This document shows positions 11,101 through 18,012 of a stretch of DNA of 18,811 bases, piece by piece. A model generated the notes under the pieces. The model was not told the DNA's origin, searched no databases, and worked only from the letters and a program-made list of their open reading frames with translations. Each line of letters opens with the position of its first letter. The stretch's first letter is position 1. The stretch covers positions 1 through 18,811 of the forward strand of contig JADLBT010000376.1 of the NCBI GenBank assembly GCA_020847555.1, written 5' to 3'. Position numbers and translations under genes: made by a program. Source of the DNA: Gemmataceae bacterium (GTDB taxonomy: Bacteria > Planctomycetota > Planctomycetia > Gemmatales > Gemmataceae).

Positions 11101-11875
11101 GACGCGGGTCCGGACCCGGGGCGTGTGGCAGATCGTGCTGAAGATCGCCATCATCGTGGTCGTCGCCCTGGTCCTGCCGCGGCTGCTCATGGCCGTCATC
11201 GGCCGGGCGCGCGGGGACTCGTCCAACCTGGTCCGGTCCGCCCTCCGGACCGTCCTGATCACCACCGTCTGGCTCGTCGCCCTCACGCTCATCCTGACCA
11301 CCCTCGGCGTCGATGTGACCGCGATCCTGGCCGGTCTCGGGATCGGCGGGCTGGCGATCGGCCTGGCCGCCCAGCACATGATCTCGGACCTGCTCGGCGC
11401 GCTGGTGATTTTCGCCGAGCGCCGCTTCAGGACCGGCGACGTGATCCGGCTCGACGGCGACGACCCGACGCGGGTGCTCGGGCTGACGTGGCGCTCGACC
11501 CAGGTCTTGAATGACGACGGGCTGGTGGTGACGATCCCGAACCGGAAGGTGACGGAGGCGACGATTGAGAACCTGACCCGGGCCGGCCAGACGTACGACA
11601 GCCTGAGCGTGTCCGTCACCACGCCGCAGGACATCGGCCAGGTACTGGCCGCAATCAGGGGTGCGCTGGAGGAGGGCGGGCACCTGGCCACCGACCACGA
11701 GGTGTCGGTGCTCAAGTTCCGGCAGCGCGGCGAGGTGAAGCGGGTCAAGTACCGATTCTCGTGGTTCCTGCCGGACTACGAGGCGCGCGACCGGACGCGC
11801 GACGAGGTGTTCGCCCGCATCGCCGCCCGGCTGGACGACAAGGATCTGGCCGGGACCGAGATCACCCTGACCTGA
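8159..11875 (+). CDS. MscS-family mechanosensitive channel with giant coiled-coil N-terminus
   Basis: 1238 residues. A signal peptide-like start (Arg-rich, then a hydrophobic stretch around residues 20-32) is followed by about 950 residues rich in Ala, Lys, Glu, Leu and Arg with heptad-like spacing. This reads as long coiled coils broken by a Pro-rich linker near residues 563-590. Near residue 989 the membrane part begins: helices at about 991-1014 and 1029-1050, then the Gly/Ala-rich pore helix (1053-1084, with LAGLGIGGLAIGLAAQ and DLLGALVI). The cytoplasmic MscS beta and alpha/beta domains follow (FRTGDVI, TIPNRKV, IENLTR). It should open under membrane tension to release solutes. E. coli MscK also has a large N-terminal part, but with many more membrane helices. 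An alternative start is the ATG at 8024, which has a better ribosome binding site (GAGAGG) but pushes the signal sequence 45 residues inward. It ends 10 bases from the convergent oxidoreductase gene. Confidence 0.9.
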   Translation: MFVPLRSPVSSAGRRAWLARAALLTAVVGFFSPGDARPDAPREADKSRLPEAKKVELHRLTNEELLKQVDARYSAASLDYLAQFRALATAEALFEEVRGQTDAVKDAPPPGADRPPGEDAAKKAVDAARARQDVVRRRLKLVQGQKALLDRITTGLEACRSAAVAFQNALDDLKGYALEGSLRVKDGSLTEDRLPERLRADFLKKKKAELADEVAGLTAKSADVQRRQEAVGQLWDGANKAALAADADVVEESRRLGREQQRQKLEKGIAGKNPDDLVAELERLVEEGAGLKGTYELALSKFTARAKAAARLQAEVEALKQPDAKIPQLTRAEDVETAAKAIQELIAFYAARKEKLEGLRAALAELAREGGEFEADAAVSEEHLFKMQVLAELLKKMGVPDGRLPAKGRAAKLGAAAARQKKDAAAVRAATEKARAELALLDRQLPEAATAGDAAAKQLASLKESRDVTLAALEWEGRLKGMTGPQIVETFAAARKGLADRLNKLKGEAEVYARADAAAAEARARLDALNDPFLRAAEEQGQAEKQKILGELRKEAGLERVAGAPAPTPPPAGDPRKPEPEKKPAPPDTRTELEKATERLTGFQQLLAGRVRVLDEREAKQKELLAALAALEQSAAAYSKALADARLLALRSSAAAVELKQRLGRGDLAADAVPEGVTDALRLATRTKLDAAATAVLNAVQQLRQTRDQLLRKDPDADALAAATKDLLTAVGKRLDLLADLRRLAADYRREKPNRPPSEVKRLEQRAAERQDDDSSVWDTLLGIDTSTSGKTLAELLETYYRELTESEEKQENLARQREKVEKLVELTRQETTALARVRPLLDRQLARLEAAREEEVVLARARLRPDRAEELLKTYQTRTGRLLPRPAPVADKDKGEKVEEFARLLFERHVTVEAARKWDEVLGTRTGPTGVKAEAGVYQDELTSLNATSAANVRRVRALTGGDGQGAVTGGEIGRTRDELTRVRTRGVWQIVLKIAIIVVVALVLPRLLMAVIGRARGDSSNLVRSALRTVLITTVWLVALTLILTTLGVDVTAILAGLGIGGLAIGLAAQHMISDLLGALVIFAERRFRTGDVIRLDGDDPTRVLGLTWRSTQVLNDDGLVVTIPNRKVTEATIENLTRAGQTYDSLSVSVTTPQDIGQVLAAIRGALEEGGHLATDHEVSVLKFRQRGEVKRVKYRFSWFLPDYEARDRTRDEVFARIAARLDDKDLAGTEITLT

Positions 11876-11885
11876 ACCACCGGCC

Positions 11886-13163
11886 TCAGGGGCGCCGCTG
11901 GAACACCGCTCCGAAGCGGCGCGGGTCGGGCAGCTCGTGGGACAGAAACGCCCTGCCTGCGAGGTACGGTTGCAGCTCGACGAACCCGCCGCCGGCGGCG
12001 CTCGACTCGTACCCGGCCATCAGCACCGCGAGGGTGTCCCAGGCGAGGAGCGGGCTGGATTGCGGCGCCCGGTCCGGTTCCAGCACGCACTCGACCGCGT
12101 CGTTGATCTCGTTGACGTAGCCGTGGGCGTGGAACTGGTTGGGCCGGGGGAAGCTGGTCCCCTGCGGCGTCGGCAGCTTTTCCCGGAGCAACAGATCGCC
12201 GGCCGCGCGGCCGTCGGGCAGGAAGAGTTCGTGCTCGTTGTTCGGGTTCACCCGCACGTCGTACTGGCCGAAGTCGGCGATCGCGGACAACTCGTTGCGA
12301 ATGCCGCTGATGCTCAGGTCGTGGCCGACCACCTCGGCGACCGACTGGTCCTCGAAGACGACGGTGATTCGGCCGAAATCGTCCACGTTCTGCATGACCC
12401 GGAAGTGCTCGCCTGTGCCAACCGGCTGGTGCCTGAGCACCTGCAGGGCGACCGCCGCCACGCGCACCGGCCGGATCGGCCGCCCGTCGCGGAGGATGCC
12501 CTCGGCCTGCTTCAGGTACAAACACGGGCCGAGGGGGTGGCAGGCCTTGTTGAACAGCGCCCCCCCGCCCGACTCGGCCGGCGTGTCGTAGGCCGGCGCA
12601 TGCGACCCCTGATGGGCGCAGATGCCGCGCTGGTACAGGATCCTGCCCTTGCCCACTTTCTGGGCCTCGATCAGCAGCTCGGTGAGGCCCTTGACGCCGT
12701 CGAGGTAGACGAAGTCCTCGGCGTAGAGCAGCTTGCTGCCGCCCTGCCGGACCGCGTCCAGAACCTCCGCGAAGGCCGTCATGGTCTCGCGGGTCCGGAC
12801 GGGCGGCGGCGCCTCCCGGCCCTCGGCGAACCCCGGCCAGACGATCGGCGGCTTCTCCAGCACGATTACCTTCACCCCCGCGCGCGCCGCCTCCCGGACG
12901 TAGGGACCGTGGGCGTGGTTCGCGCAGCAGATGTTGTCGATGTCGGGGCGGACGGCCGCCACCATCTCCGCGTGAGTGGCGTAGGCCCGGGCGATGCCCC
13001 GTGTCCGGGCGAATGCTTCCGCCCGCTCGAACCGGCCGGACGTCACGCCGGCCAGCTCGATTGACACGCCGTTTCTGTGCGGGATGAGGCCGTAGCAGGC
13101 CGCCGTGTAGTTTCCGGCGAAGCCGGTGCCGTTCAGGGTGACGCGGAGAGTACGAAGGGCCAT
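11886..13163 (-). CDS. Gfo/Idh/MocA family oxidoreductase
   Basis: 425 residues. The N-terminal nucleotide-binding fold has GTGFAG (Gly12, Gly14, Gly17), and the family EKP motif is at 103-105 (VLEKPP), where the lysine helps bind cofactor and substrate. The C-terminal part includes SGGGALFNKACHPLG, where the histidine is a usual catalytic position. Such enzymes oxidise or reduce sugars and cyclitols with NAD(P). The substrate cannot be read from sequence. The segment after EKP has an insert of about 18 residues (GFAEGREAPPPVRTRE region). It is last in the MurNAc-salvage gene run, 101 bases after the MurQ-kinase stop, with a palindrome between them, so co-transcription is plausible but not certain. 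The ATG at 13163 has a GGAAGG-like site about 10 bases upstream. Confidence 0.88.
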   Translation of the reverse strand: MALRTLRVTLNGTGFAGNYTAACYGLIPHRNGVSIELAGVTSGRFERAEAFARTRGIARAYATHAEMVAAVRPDIDNICCANHAHGPYVREAARAGVKVIVLEKPPIVWPGFAEGREAPPPVRTRETMTAFAEVLDAVRQGGSKLLYAEDFVYLDGVKGLTELLIEAQKVGKGRILYQRGICAHQGSHAPAYDTPAESGGGALFNKACHPLGPCLYLKQAEGILRDGRPIRPVRVAAVALQVLRHQPVGTGEHFRVMQNVDDFGRITVVFEDQSVAEVVGHDLSISGIRNELSAIADFGQYDVRVNPNNEHELFLPDGRAAGDLLLREKLPTPQGTSFPRPNQFHAHGYVNEINDAVECVLEPDRAPQSSPLLAWDTLAVLMAGYESSAAGGGFVELQPYLAGRAFLSHELPDPRRFGAVFQRRP

Positions 13164-13197
13164 GTTACGGTGCCTTCCTTCCGATTGAGGTTCTTTT

Positions 13198-13253
13198 ACC
13201 AGCCGCGAGCATTAGTGAGCGGTCAGCGCCGCTCGCTCGCGCTCACGGCTGGT
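13198..13253. repeat. Imperfect 25-bp inverted repeat
   Basis: Arms at 13198-13222 and 13229-13253 (outer part ACCAGCCG / CGGCTGGT) pair over 25 bases with five mismatches, several of which could be G-T pairs, around the six-base loop TCAGCG. It begins 12 bases past the MurQ-kinase stop codon. No T tract follows on the minus strand, so it is not a classical terminator. It could still trim expression of the downstream oxidoreductase or protect the 3' end of the message. Confidence 0.7.
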
Positions 13254-13264
13254 CATCCCTGCAG

Positions 13265-15112
13265 TCAGCAAACTTGCGCCCGCCGCACCGCCCCCGCGGC
13301 CGGTTCGTGGACCAGTGCGACCGGCGCGGCCCGAAGGCCAAGCCCTTCCAGCGCCTCCAGCAGTCGCCTGCGGTAGTCGGCCGCGCCGAGCAGAAGCCCC
13401 CCGGCGAGGGCGAGCGGGACCGGCTCTCCGTCAAGGCCCAGCTGGCGCGCCGCGGCCAGGGCCATCGACGCCAGGTCGGTCGCGCCCTGCTCGATCAGGG
13501 CGGCGGCGACGTGGTCCCCCGTCCCGGCCGCGTCGAGGACGACCGGCGCCAGCGCGGCCAGCGCGGCCCGGTCAAGGCCGCTGCGGTACACGGCGCCGAT
13601 CAGATCCTGCGGCCGGAGCAGGTCCAGGTGAGCGAGGAAGCGGTCGGTGAGGGTGGTCGCCGGTCCGCGTCCGTCCGCGGCCCGGGCGACCGCCTGCAGG
13701 GCGGCCAGCGTGATCCGGTAACCGCTCCCCTCGTCGCCGAGCAGGTAGCCCCAGCCGCCGGCCCGCGCCGTCCGGCCGTCGGCGGCGCGGCCGATCGCGA
13801 TCGATCCCGTCCCGGCGACGACCGCGAGCCCCCAGTTGTCGGGAGTGCCGGCCGCCAGGAGCAGGGCGGCGTCGCTGGTCAGCTCCAGGTGTTCGCACAG
13901 CCGGACGCGCCGCGCCCAGTCGTCGAGCACGGAGCGTTCCCACGCCCGATCCGCCCCGGCAAGACCGAGGCAGGCCGTCCGGACCGTTCGCACCGGGAGC
14001 CGCGCCGCGGCGAAGGCGGCCGCCGTCGCGGTTTCGAGCGCCCGCAGCGCGGCCTCGACCCCGGCCGCGTTCATATTCGACGGCCCTGCCTCGCCGCGAC
14101 CCAGGACCGTGCCACCGGCATCCGCGAGGAGCGCGACCGTGTGCGTGCCCCCGCCGTCAATGCCCAGGTACAGCGCTTGCGCGGCGGTCCCGGCCGGTGT
14201 AGGTGGAGGCGGAGGAGACGCTTTCGGGATCAGACACGACCTTACCCGCCCGGCGCTGGCGTCGAGGCGACGCCGCGCCTCCTCCGGCTCGACGCTGGCC
14301 CGGTGGACGACCAGGGCGATTTTGACCTCCCCGCCGCAGCGCCGCAGCAGCGCGTCCGCGGCCTCGGCCGAGAGCCCGGTTGCCTGCCGCACGATCCGGT
14401 TGCAGCGGATGCGCAGCTTGTTGTTCGTGGCGCGCAGATCCACCATCAGGTCGCCGAACGTCTTGCCCAGGCGGACCATCGCCCCGGTGGTGAGCATGTT
14501 CAGCACCAGCTTCGTGGCGGTGCCGGCCTTGAGCCGGGTCGAGCCGCTCACGATTTCCGGGCCGACGATGGGCGCGATCGCCAGATCGACGGCCGGGGTC
14601 AGCTCGGAGTCGGTGTTGCAGGAGATGCCGACGGTGTACGCCCCCTGCCGGCGCGCGTACGCGGCCGCCCCGAGGACGTACGGCGTCCGTCCGCTGGTGG
14701 CGATGCCGACGACCACGTCGGACGGGCCGAGGCGCAGTGCCGCAAGGTCGCGGTCGGCGAATTCGGGGTGGTCCTCCGCCCCCTCGACGGCGCGCGTCAG
14801 TGCCTCGGGGCCGCCGGCAATGACTCCGACCACCTGCCCCGTCGGCGAGTTGAAGGTCGGTGGGCACTCGGTCGCGTCCAGCACCCCCAGCCGCCCGGAC
14901 GTGCCGGCGCCGGCATAGACGAGTCGCCCGCCCCTGCGCAATCGATCCGCGATCGCGTCGATGGCCCGGGCGATCGCCTCCGCCTGGGTTGCCACCACCG
15001 GGACTACCTTCGCGTCCTCGGCGCTCATCAGGCGCACGATCTCCAGGGCGGTCAGCTCATCCAGGTTCGTCGAGGACGGATTGCGTCCCTCGGTCTGCAG
15101 GTGGTCCAGCAT
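13265..15112 (-). CDS. murQ: Fused MurNAc-6-phosphate etherase (MurQ) and BadF/BadG-type sugar kinase
   Basis: 615 residues in two enzymes. Residues 1-294 are a full MurQ: TEGRNP (7-12), SIS phosphosugar site GAGTSGRLGVLDATECPP, catalytic Glu82 and Glu113 (by position, the E. coli Glu83 and Glu114), and SGSTRLKAGTATKLVLNML. MurQ cleaves the D-lactyl ether of MurNAc-6-phosphate to give GlcNAc-6-phosphate. A Pro-rich linker (about 299-306) leads to a complete BadF/BadG/BcrA/BcrD kinase (about 314-615): phosphate loop GIDGGGTHT (317-325), VAGTGSIAIG (432-441), GDEGSGY (459-465) and a C-terminal AGG. This family contains GlcNAc and MurNAc kinases (MurK), so the fusion could phosphorylate MurNAc and pass it straight to the etherase (inference). 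The start at 15112 is required, since the next Met would remove TEGRNP. It overlaps the symporter gene by 56 bases. A GlcNAc kinase role is the alternative for the second domain. Confidence 0.92.
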   Translation of the reverse strand: MLDHLQTEGRNPSSTNLDELTALEIVRLMSAEDAKVVPVVATQAEAIARAIDAIADRLRRGGRLVYAGAGTSGRLGVLDATECPPTFNSPTGQVVGVIAGGPEALTRAVEGAEDHPEFADRDLAALRLGPSDVVVGIATSGRTPYVLGAAAYARRQGAYTVGISCNTDSELTPAVDLAIAPIVGPEIVSGSTRLKAGTATKLVLNMLTTGAMVRLGKTFGDLMVDLRATNNKLRIRCNRIVRQATGLSAEAADALLRRCGGEVKIALVVHRASVEPEEARRRLDASAGRVRSCLIPKASPPPPPTPAGTAAQALYLGIDGGGTHTVALLADAGGTVLGRGEAGPSNMNAAGVEAALRALETATAAAFAAARLPVRTVRTACLGLAGADRAWERSVLDDWARRVRLCEHLELTSDAALLLAAGTPDNWGLAVVAGTGSIAIGRAADGRTARAGGWGYLLGDEGSGYRITLAALQAVARAADGRGPATTLTDRFLAHLDLLRPQDLIGAVYRSGLDRAALAALAPVVLDAAGTGDHVAAALIEQGATDLASMALAAARQLGLDGEPVPLALAGGLLLGAADYRRRLLEALEGLGLRAAPVALVHEPAAGAVRRAQVC

Positions 15113-16577
15113 GACGGTTTCTCAGCGCTTGCGCGGCCAGGGCCGCCGCGACGGTGACACTCGTGCCGATCGGGGCGTACCACGGCCAGGCCAGACCCTC
15201 GTAACCGAACCGCGGGGGTAGCCAGACCGCGAACACCGCGAGGAATCCGGCGACCAGGCCGGTCAGCGCCGCCCAGGACGACACCGGCCGGGGCAGCCGG
15301 CGCAGAACGAACAGCCCCAGCACCATGCCGGTGGTGAACCCGGCCACGGCCAGCACGTCGTTGACGACGCTGCGCTGCTCCTGGAAGCGCACCGCCACCA
15401 GGCCGACGCCGACCTGGGCCAGACCCCAGAACACCGTCAGCCCGCGCGACACCGCCAGGTAATGCCCCTCGCTCCGCCCCGGTCGCAGCGGCCTGTAGAA
15501 ATCGCTGACGGCGGCGCTGGCCGAGCTATTGAGCGACCCCGACAGGGTGGACATGGCCGCCGCCAGCACCGCGGCGATCACCAACCCGACCAGGCCGACC
15601 GGGAGGTAGTTGACGATGAAGTACCCGAACACCTCGTCGTTGCGCGTGCCGGGCGGGGGGGACAATTGCCCGGTCCGGGTCAGCACGAACAGGCCGACGC
15701 CCACGAGCAGGAACAGCACGAACTGCAGGAGGACCGTGAACCCGCTCAGGATCAGGGCAGCCCGGGCCTCCCCCAACGACCGGCTGCACAGGTAGCGCTG
15801 CACCATCATCTGGTCGGCCCCGTGGCTGGCCATCGTGAAGAACCCACCGCCGATCAGCCCGGCCCAGAACGTGTACGGCTCTGTCCAGTCCAGCTCGAAG
15901 TTGAAGACCGTGAACTTGCCGGCCTCGTGCCCCACCGCGGTGAACGTGGTCCAGCCGTTCGGCAACTGGGCGATGATGACGAGCAGTGCGACAAGGCCGC
16001 CGCCGACCTTCAGCAGGAACTGAATGACGTCGGTCCAGATGACCGCCTTCATGCCGCCGAAGAAGGTGTAGGCGAGCGTCACCGCGGCCATGGCGAGGAC
16101 GCTCAGCGCGATGTCCCATCCGGTGCAGCTGTGCAGCAGCAGGCCGGCCAGGTACAGGCGCAGTCCGTCGGCGACGGTCCGCGTCAGGAGGAACAGCGCC
16201 GACGCCGTCCGCTGCACCGCCGGGCCGAACCGCTGCCGCAGCACCTCGTAGGCGGAGAACACCTCGCCGCGCAGGTACAGGGGCAGGAGCAGCCAGGCGA
16301 TGAGGATGCGGCCGACGACGTACCCGACGGCCAGCTGCAGGAAGGCCAGGTTCCCGCCGGCCGCGTAGCTGAGGCCCGGGACGCTCAGGAACGTGACCGC
16401 GCTGGTCTCGGTGGTGACGATGGAGATGAGGATCAGCCACCAGGCGACGTTGCGATCGCCGACGAAGTAGGTGCGCAGCGTCCGCTGCCGGCGCGCACAC
16501 CACACGCCGAGGGCGGTCGTGCCCAGGATGTAGGCGAGCACCACGGCAACATCGGGCGGGGACAGGCGGCCGGACAT
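15057..16577 (-). CDS. Sodium:solute symporter, probable MurNAc/amino-sugar importer
   Basis: 506 residues, of the SSS (SGLT-like) family. About 13 hydrophobic helices can be traced. Typical segments are the N-terminal FVGDRNVAWW...TTETSAVTFLSVPG, RILIAWLLLPLYLRGEVFSAYEVL, SHGADQMMVQRYL, and the TM8 region AAAMSTLSGSLNSSAS with the Ser residues that usually form the sodium site. It should carry a small solute into the cytoplasm with Na+. Its place between NamZ and MurQ-kinase suggests MurNAc or a MurNAc-containing sugar (inference). From memory, Tannerella forsythia murTKQ also groups a MurNAc transporter, kinase and etherase. The ATG at 16577 is chosen because the reading frame upstream only continues into a palindrome; it has no clear ribosome binding site. 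Its last 17 codons overlap the start of the MurQ fusion in another frame. Confidence 0.87.
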   Translation of the reverse strand: MSGRLSPPDVAVVLAYILGTTALGVWCARRQRTLRTYFVGDRNVAWWLILISIVTTETSAVTFLSVPGLSYAAGGNLAFLQLAVGYVVGRILIAWLLLPLYLRGEVFSAYEVLRQRFGPAVQRTASALFLLTRTVADGLRLYLAGLLLHSCTGWDIALSVLAMAAVTLAYTFFGGMKAVIWTDVIQFLLKVGGGLVALLVIIAQLPNGWTTFTAVGHEAGKFTVFNFELDWTEPYTFWAGLIGGGFFTMASHGADQMMVQRYLCSRSLGEARAALILSGFTVLLQFVLFLLVGVGLFVLTRTGQLSPPPGTRNDEVFGYFIVNYLPVGLVGLVIAAVLAAAMSTLSGSLNSSASAAVSDFYRPLRPGRSEGHYLAVSRGLTVFWGLAQVGVGLVAVRFQEQRSVVNDVLAVAGFTTGMVLGLFVLRRLPRPVSSWAALTGLVAGFLAVFAVWLPPRFGYEGLAWPWYAPIGTSVTVAAALAAQALRNRHAGPPADRGTQSVLDEPG

Positions 16578-16590
16578 GGGACCAGGGGTT

Positions 16591-16671
16591 TGTGGCAAGC
16601 CCACGGGTGGCGCCCCGTGGGGGAAGTCCCCAACGCCTGGCCCACAGGGCGCCACCCGTGGGCTTGCCACA
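16591..16671. repeat. Perfect 25-bp inverted repeat between namZ and the symporter (copies C and D)
   Basis: The arm at 16591-16615 (starting TGTGGCAAGCCCACGGGTGG) is the exact reverse complement of 16647-16671. Each side holds one 22-nt palindrome unit (16600-16621 and 16641-16662), placed head to head. An inner stem (GTGGGG against CCCCAAC) can extend the hairpin. On the minus-strand transcript the structure ends 13 bases before the symporter ATG, so if the genes are co-transcribed it may mask the start or reduce read-through. There is no T tract. Confidence 0.85.
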
Positions 16672-16691
16672 CCAATTCCCCTCCCTCTGCA

Positions 16692-17879
16692 TTAATACAG
16701 CAGGAACTCGCTTCGGCGCTTGCGGAAGTCCTCCTCCTCCGCTTCCCAGGCACGGGCGATCGCGCCGGCCGGCTGACCGGCCTCCAGCGCGAGCCGTTCA
16801 CGGGAACTGCCGAACAGCAGGTCGATGGCCGGGAGGTCGCTGACGAACTCATACGGTTCGGTCCGCCAGGCGAAGCGATCTCCCGACAACTCGCGCAGCG
16901 CGGTCAGCACGGCCAGTCCGGTCCGCACCGGCCGAAACGCTTCCCGGTCGGTGACGTGCAGCTGTATGCCGCCGCAGTCCTGACCGGCGAACTTCTGGAA
17001 CGTCGGCCGGAACCAGGCGGGCCGGAACGCGACCCCGGGTAAGCCCTCTGCCCGCAGTCGCTCCGCCAGGGCGGCGGCCTCGATCCACGGCGCCCCGCAC
17101 AGTTCGAACGGCCGCGTCGTGCCGCGCCCCTCGGACAGGTTCGTGCCCTCCAGCAGGCACTGGCCCGGGTAGACGAGAGCCGTCGCGACGGTCGGCATGT
17201 TCGGCGACGGAAGGATCCACGGCAGGCCGGTGGCGTCGAAGGCCATGTCGCGCCGCCACCCCTCACAGGGGACGACCCGCAGTTCACCGCTCAGCCCGCG
17301 CTCCTTGCGGTAAAGGCCCGCCAGTTCGCCCATCGTCAGGCCGTGGCGCGTGGCGATCGGGTGCGGCCCGACGAAGCTCTCGTACCCGGGTTGGAGGGAC
17401 GGCCCCTCGACCGCCACCCCGCCCAGCGGGTTGGGCCGGTCGAGGACGACGGTCAGCAGTCCGTGCCGCGCGGCTTCCTCCAGGCAGTACAGCATGGTCG
17501 CCTGGAAGGTGTAGTAGCGGCTGCCGACGTCCTGCAGGTCGATCACCAGAGCGTCGAGGCCGCGCAGCTGCCCGGCGGTGGGCCGCAGGCTGACGGCGGT
17601 CGCGCCGTACAGGCTATGCACGCGCAGAGCCGCGACCGGGCTGTCGCCCTCGGGTATGCCGATCAGATCCTGTGCCTGTCCGTGCAGGCCGTGCTCGGGG
17701 CCGAACAGCGCGGCGAGGGAAACCCCAGGTGCCTCGGCCAGCACGTTGGCGGCGTGGCGAAGGTTCGCATCGACGGCGGCGGGGTGGGTGACGAGCCCGA
17801 CGCGCAGCCCCCGGACGGGGGCAAACCCTCGGGCGTTCAGCACCTCCAAACCCGTGAGGACGCAGGGGCAACTCGCCAT
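16692..17879 (-). CDS. namZ: NamZ-family (DUF1343) exo-beta-N-acetylmuramidase
   Basis: 395 residues. The whole protein is one DUF1343 domain, the family shown to include Bacillus subtilis NamZ (YbbC), which removes MurNAc from the non-reducing end of peptidoglycan fragments. Family stretches seen: FGPEHGLHG (59-67, with the conserved Glu-His), IDLQDVGSRYYTF (113-125), DRPNPLGG (147-154), PSPNMPT (224-230) and YPGQCLLEGTNLSEGRGTTR (237-256). The ATG at 17879 puts the first conserved strand at residue 7, with no room for a Sec signal; the GTG at 17981 adds 34 residues without a hydrophobic core. So this copy may act in the cytoplasm, unlike the secreted B. subtilis enzyme, or have an unrecognised export route. 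It lies 114 bases upstream of the symporter on the same strand. The family call is firm; the exact substrate is inferred from family and neighbours. Confidence 0.88.
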   Translation of the reverse strand: MASCPCVLTGLEVLNARGFAPVRGLRVGLVTHPAAVDANLRHAANVLAEAPGVSLAALFGPEHGLHGQAQDLIGIPEGDSPVAALRVHSLYGATAVSLRPTAGQLRGLDALVIDLQDVGSRYYTFQATMLYCLEEAARHGLLTVVLDRPNPLGGVAVEGPSLQPGYESFVGPHPIATRHGLTMGELAGLYRKERGLSGELRVVPCEGWRRDMAFDATGLPWILPSPNMPTVATALVYPGQCLLEGTNLSEGRGTTRPFELCGAPWIEAAALAERLRAEGLPGVAFRPAWFRPTFQKFAGQDCGGIQLHVTDREAFRPVRTGLAVLTALRELSGDRFAWRTEPYEFVSDLPAIDLLFGSSRERLALEAGQPAGAIARAWEAEEEDFRKRRSEFLLY

Positions 17880-18012
17880 GACTTTCCCGTCGCAACGGCG
17901 GCAACGCAGGGGGACGGATGCCGGTCTACCTCCCGGACCGGGTATGAGAACTACGTTATGGCCCGGTCGAGGCTCGTCCACCAGGGTGTATTGGTTCAGC
18001 GTGAACGGGAAC

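Noticed and set aside
8999..11698. 899-codon open frame on the minus strand opposite the MscS gene
   Set aside because: It is a shadow of the GC-rich codon pattern of the real gene; its product is low-complexity and matches no family, while the plus strand encodes clear MscS motifs.
13198..13253. Palindrome considered as a rho-independent terminator
   Set aside because: On the minus strand the stem is followed by an A-rich stretch, not T; kept as a repeat.
16578..16670. Upstream extension of the symporter gene to a GTG at 16670
   Set aside because: The added 31 residues are encoded by the palindrome, are Pro/Gly-rich and unlike any symporter N-terminus.
15462..17042. 526-codon plus-strand open frame opposite the symporter and NamZ genes
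   Set aside because: Highly polar antisense shadow of a membrane protein gene; no family resemblance.
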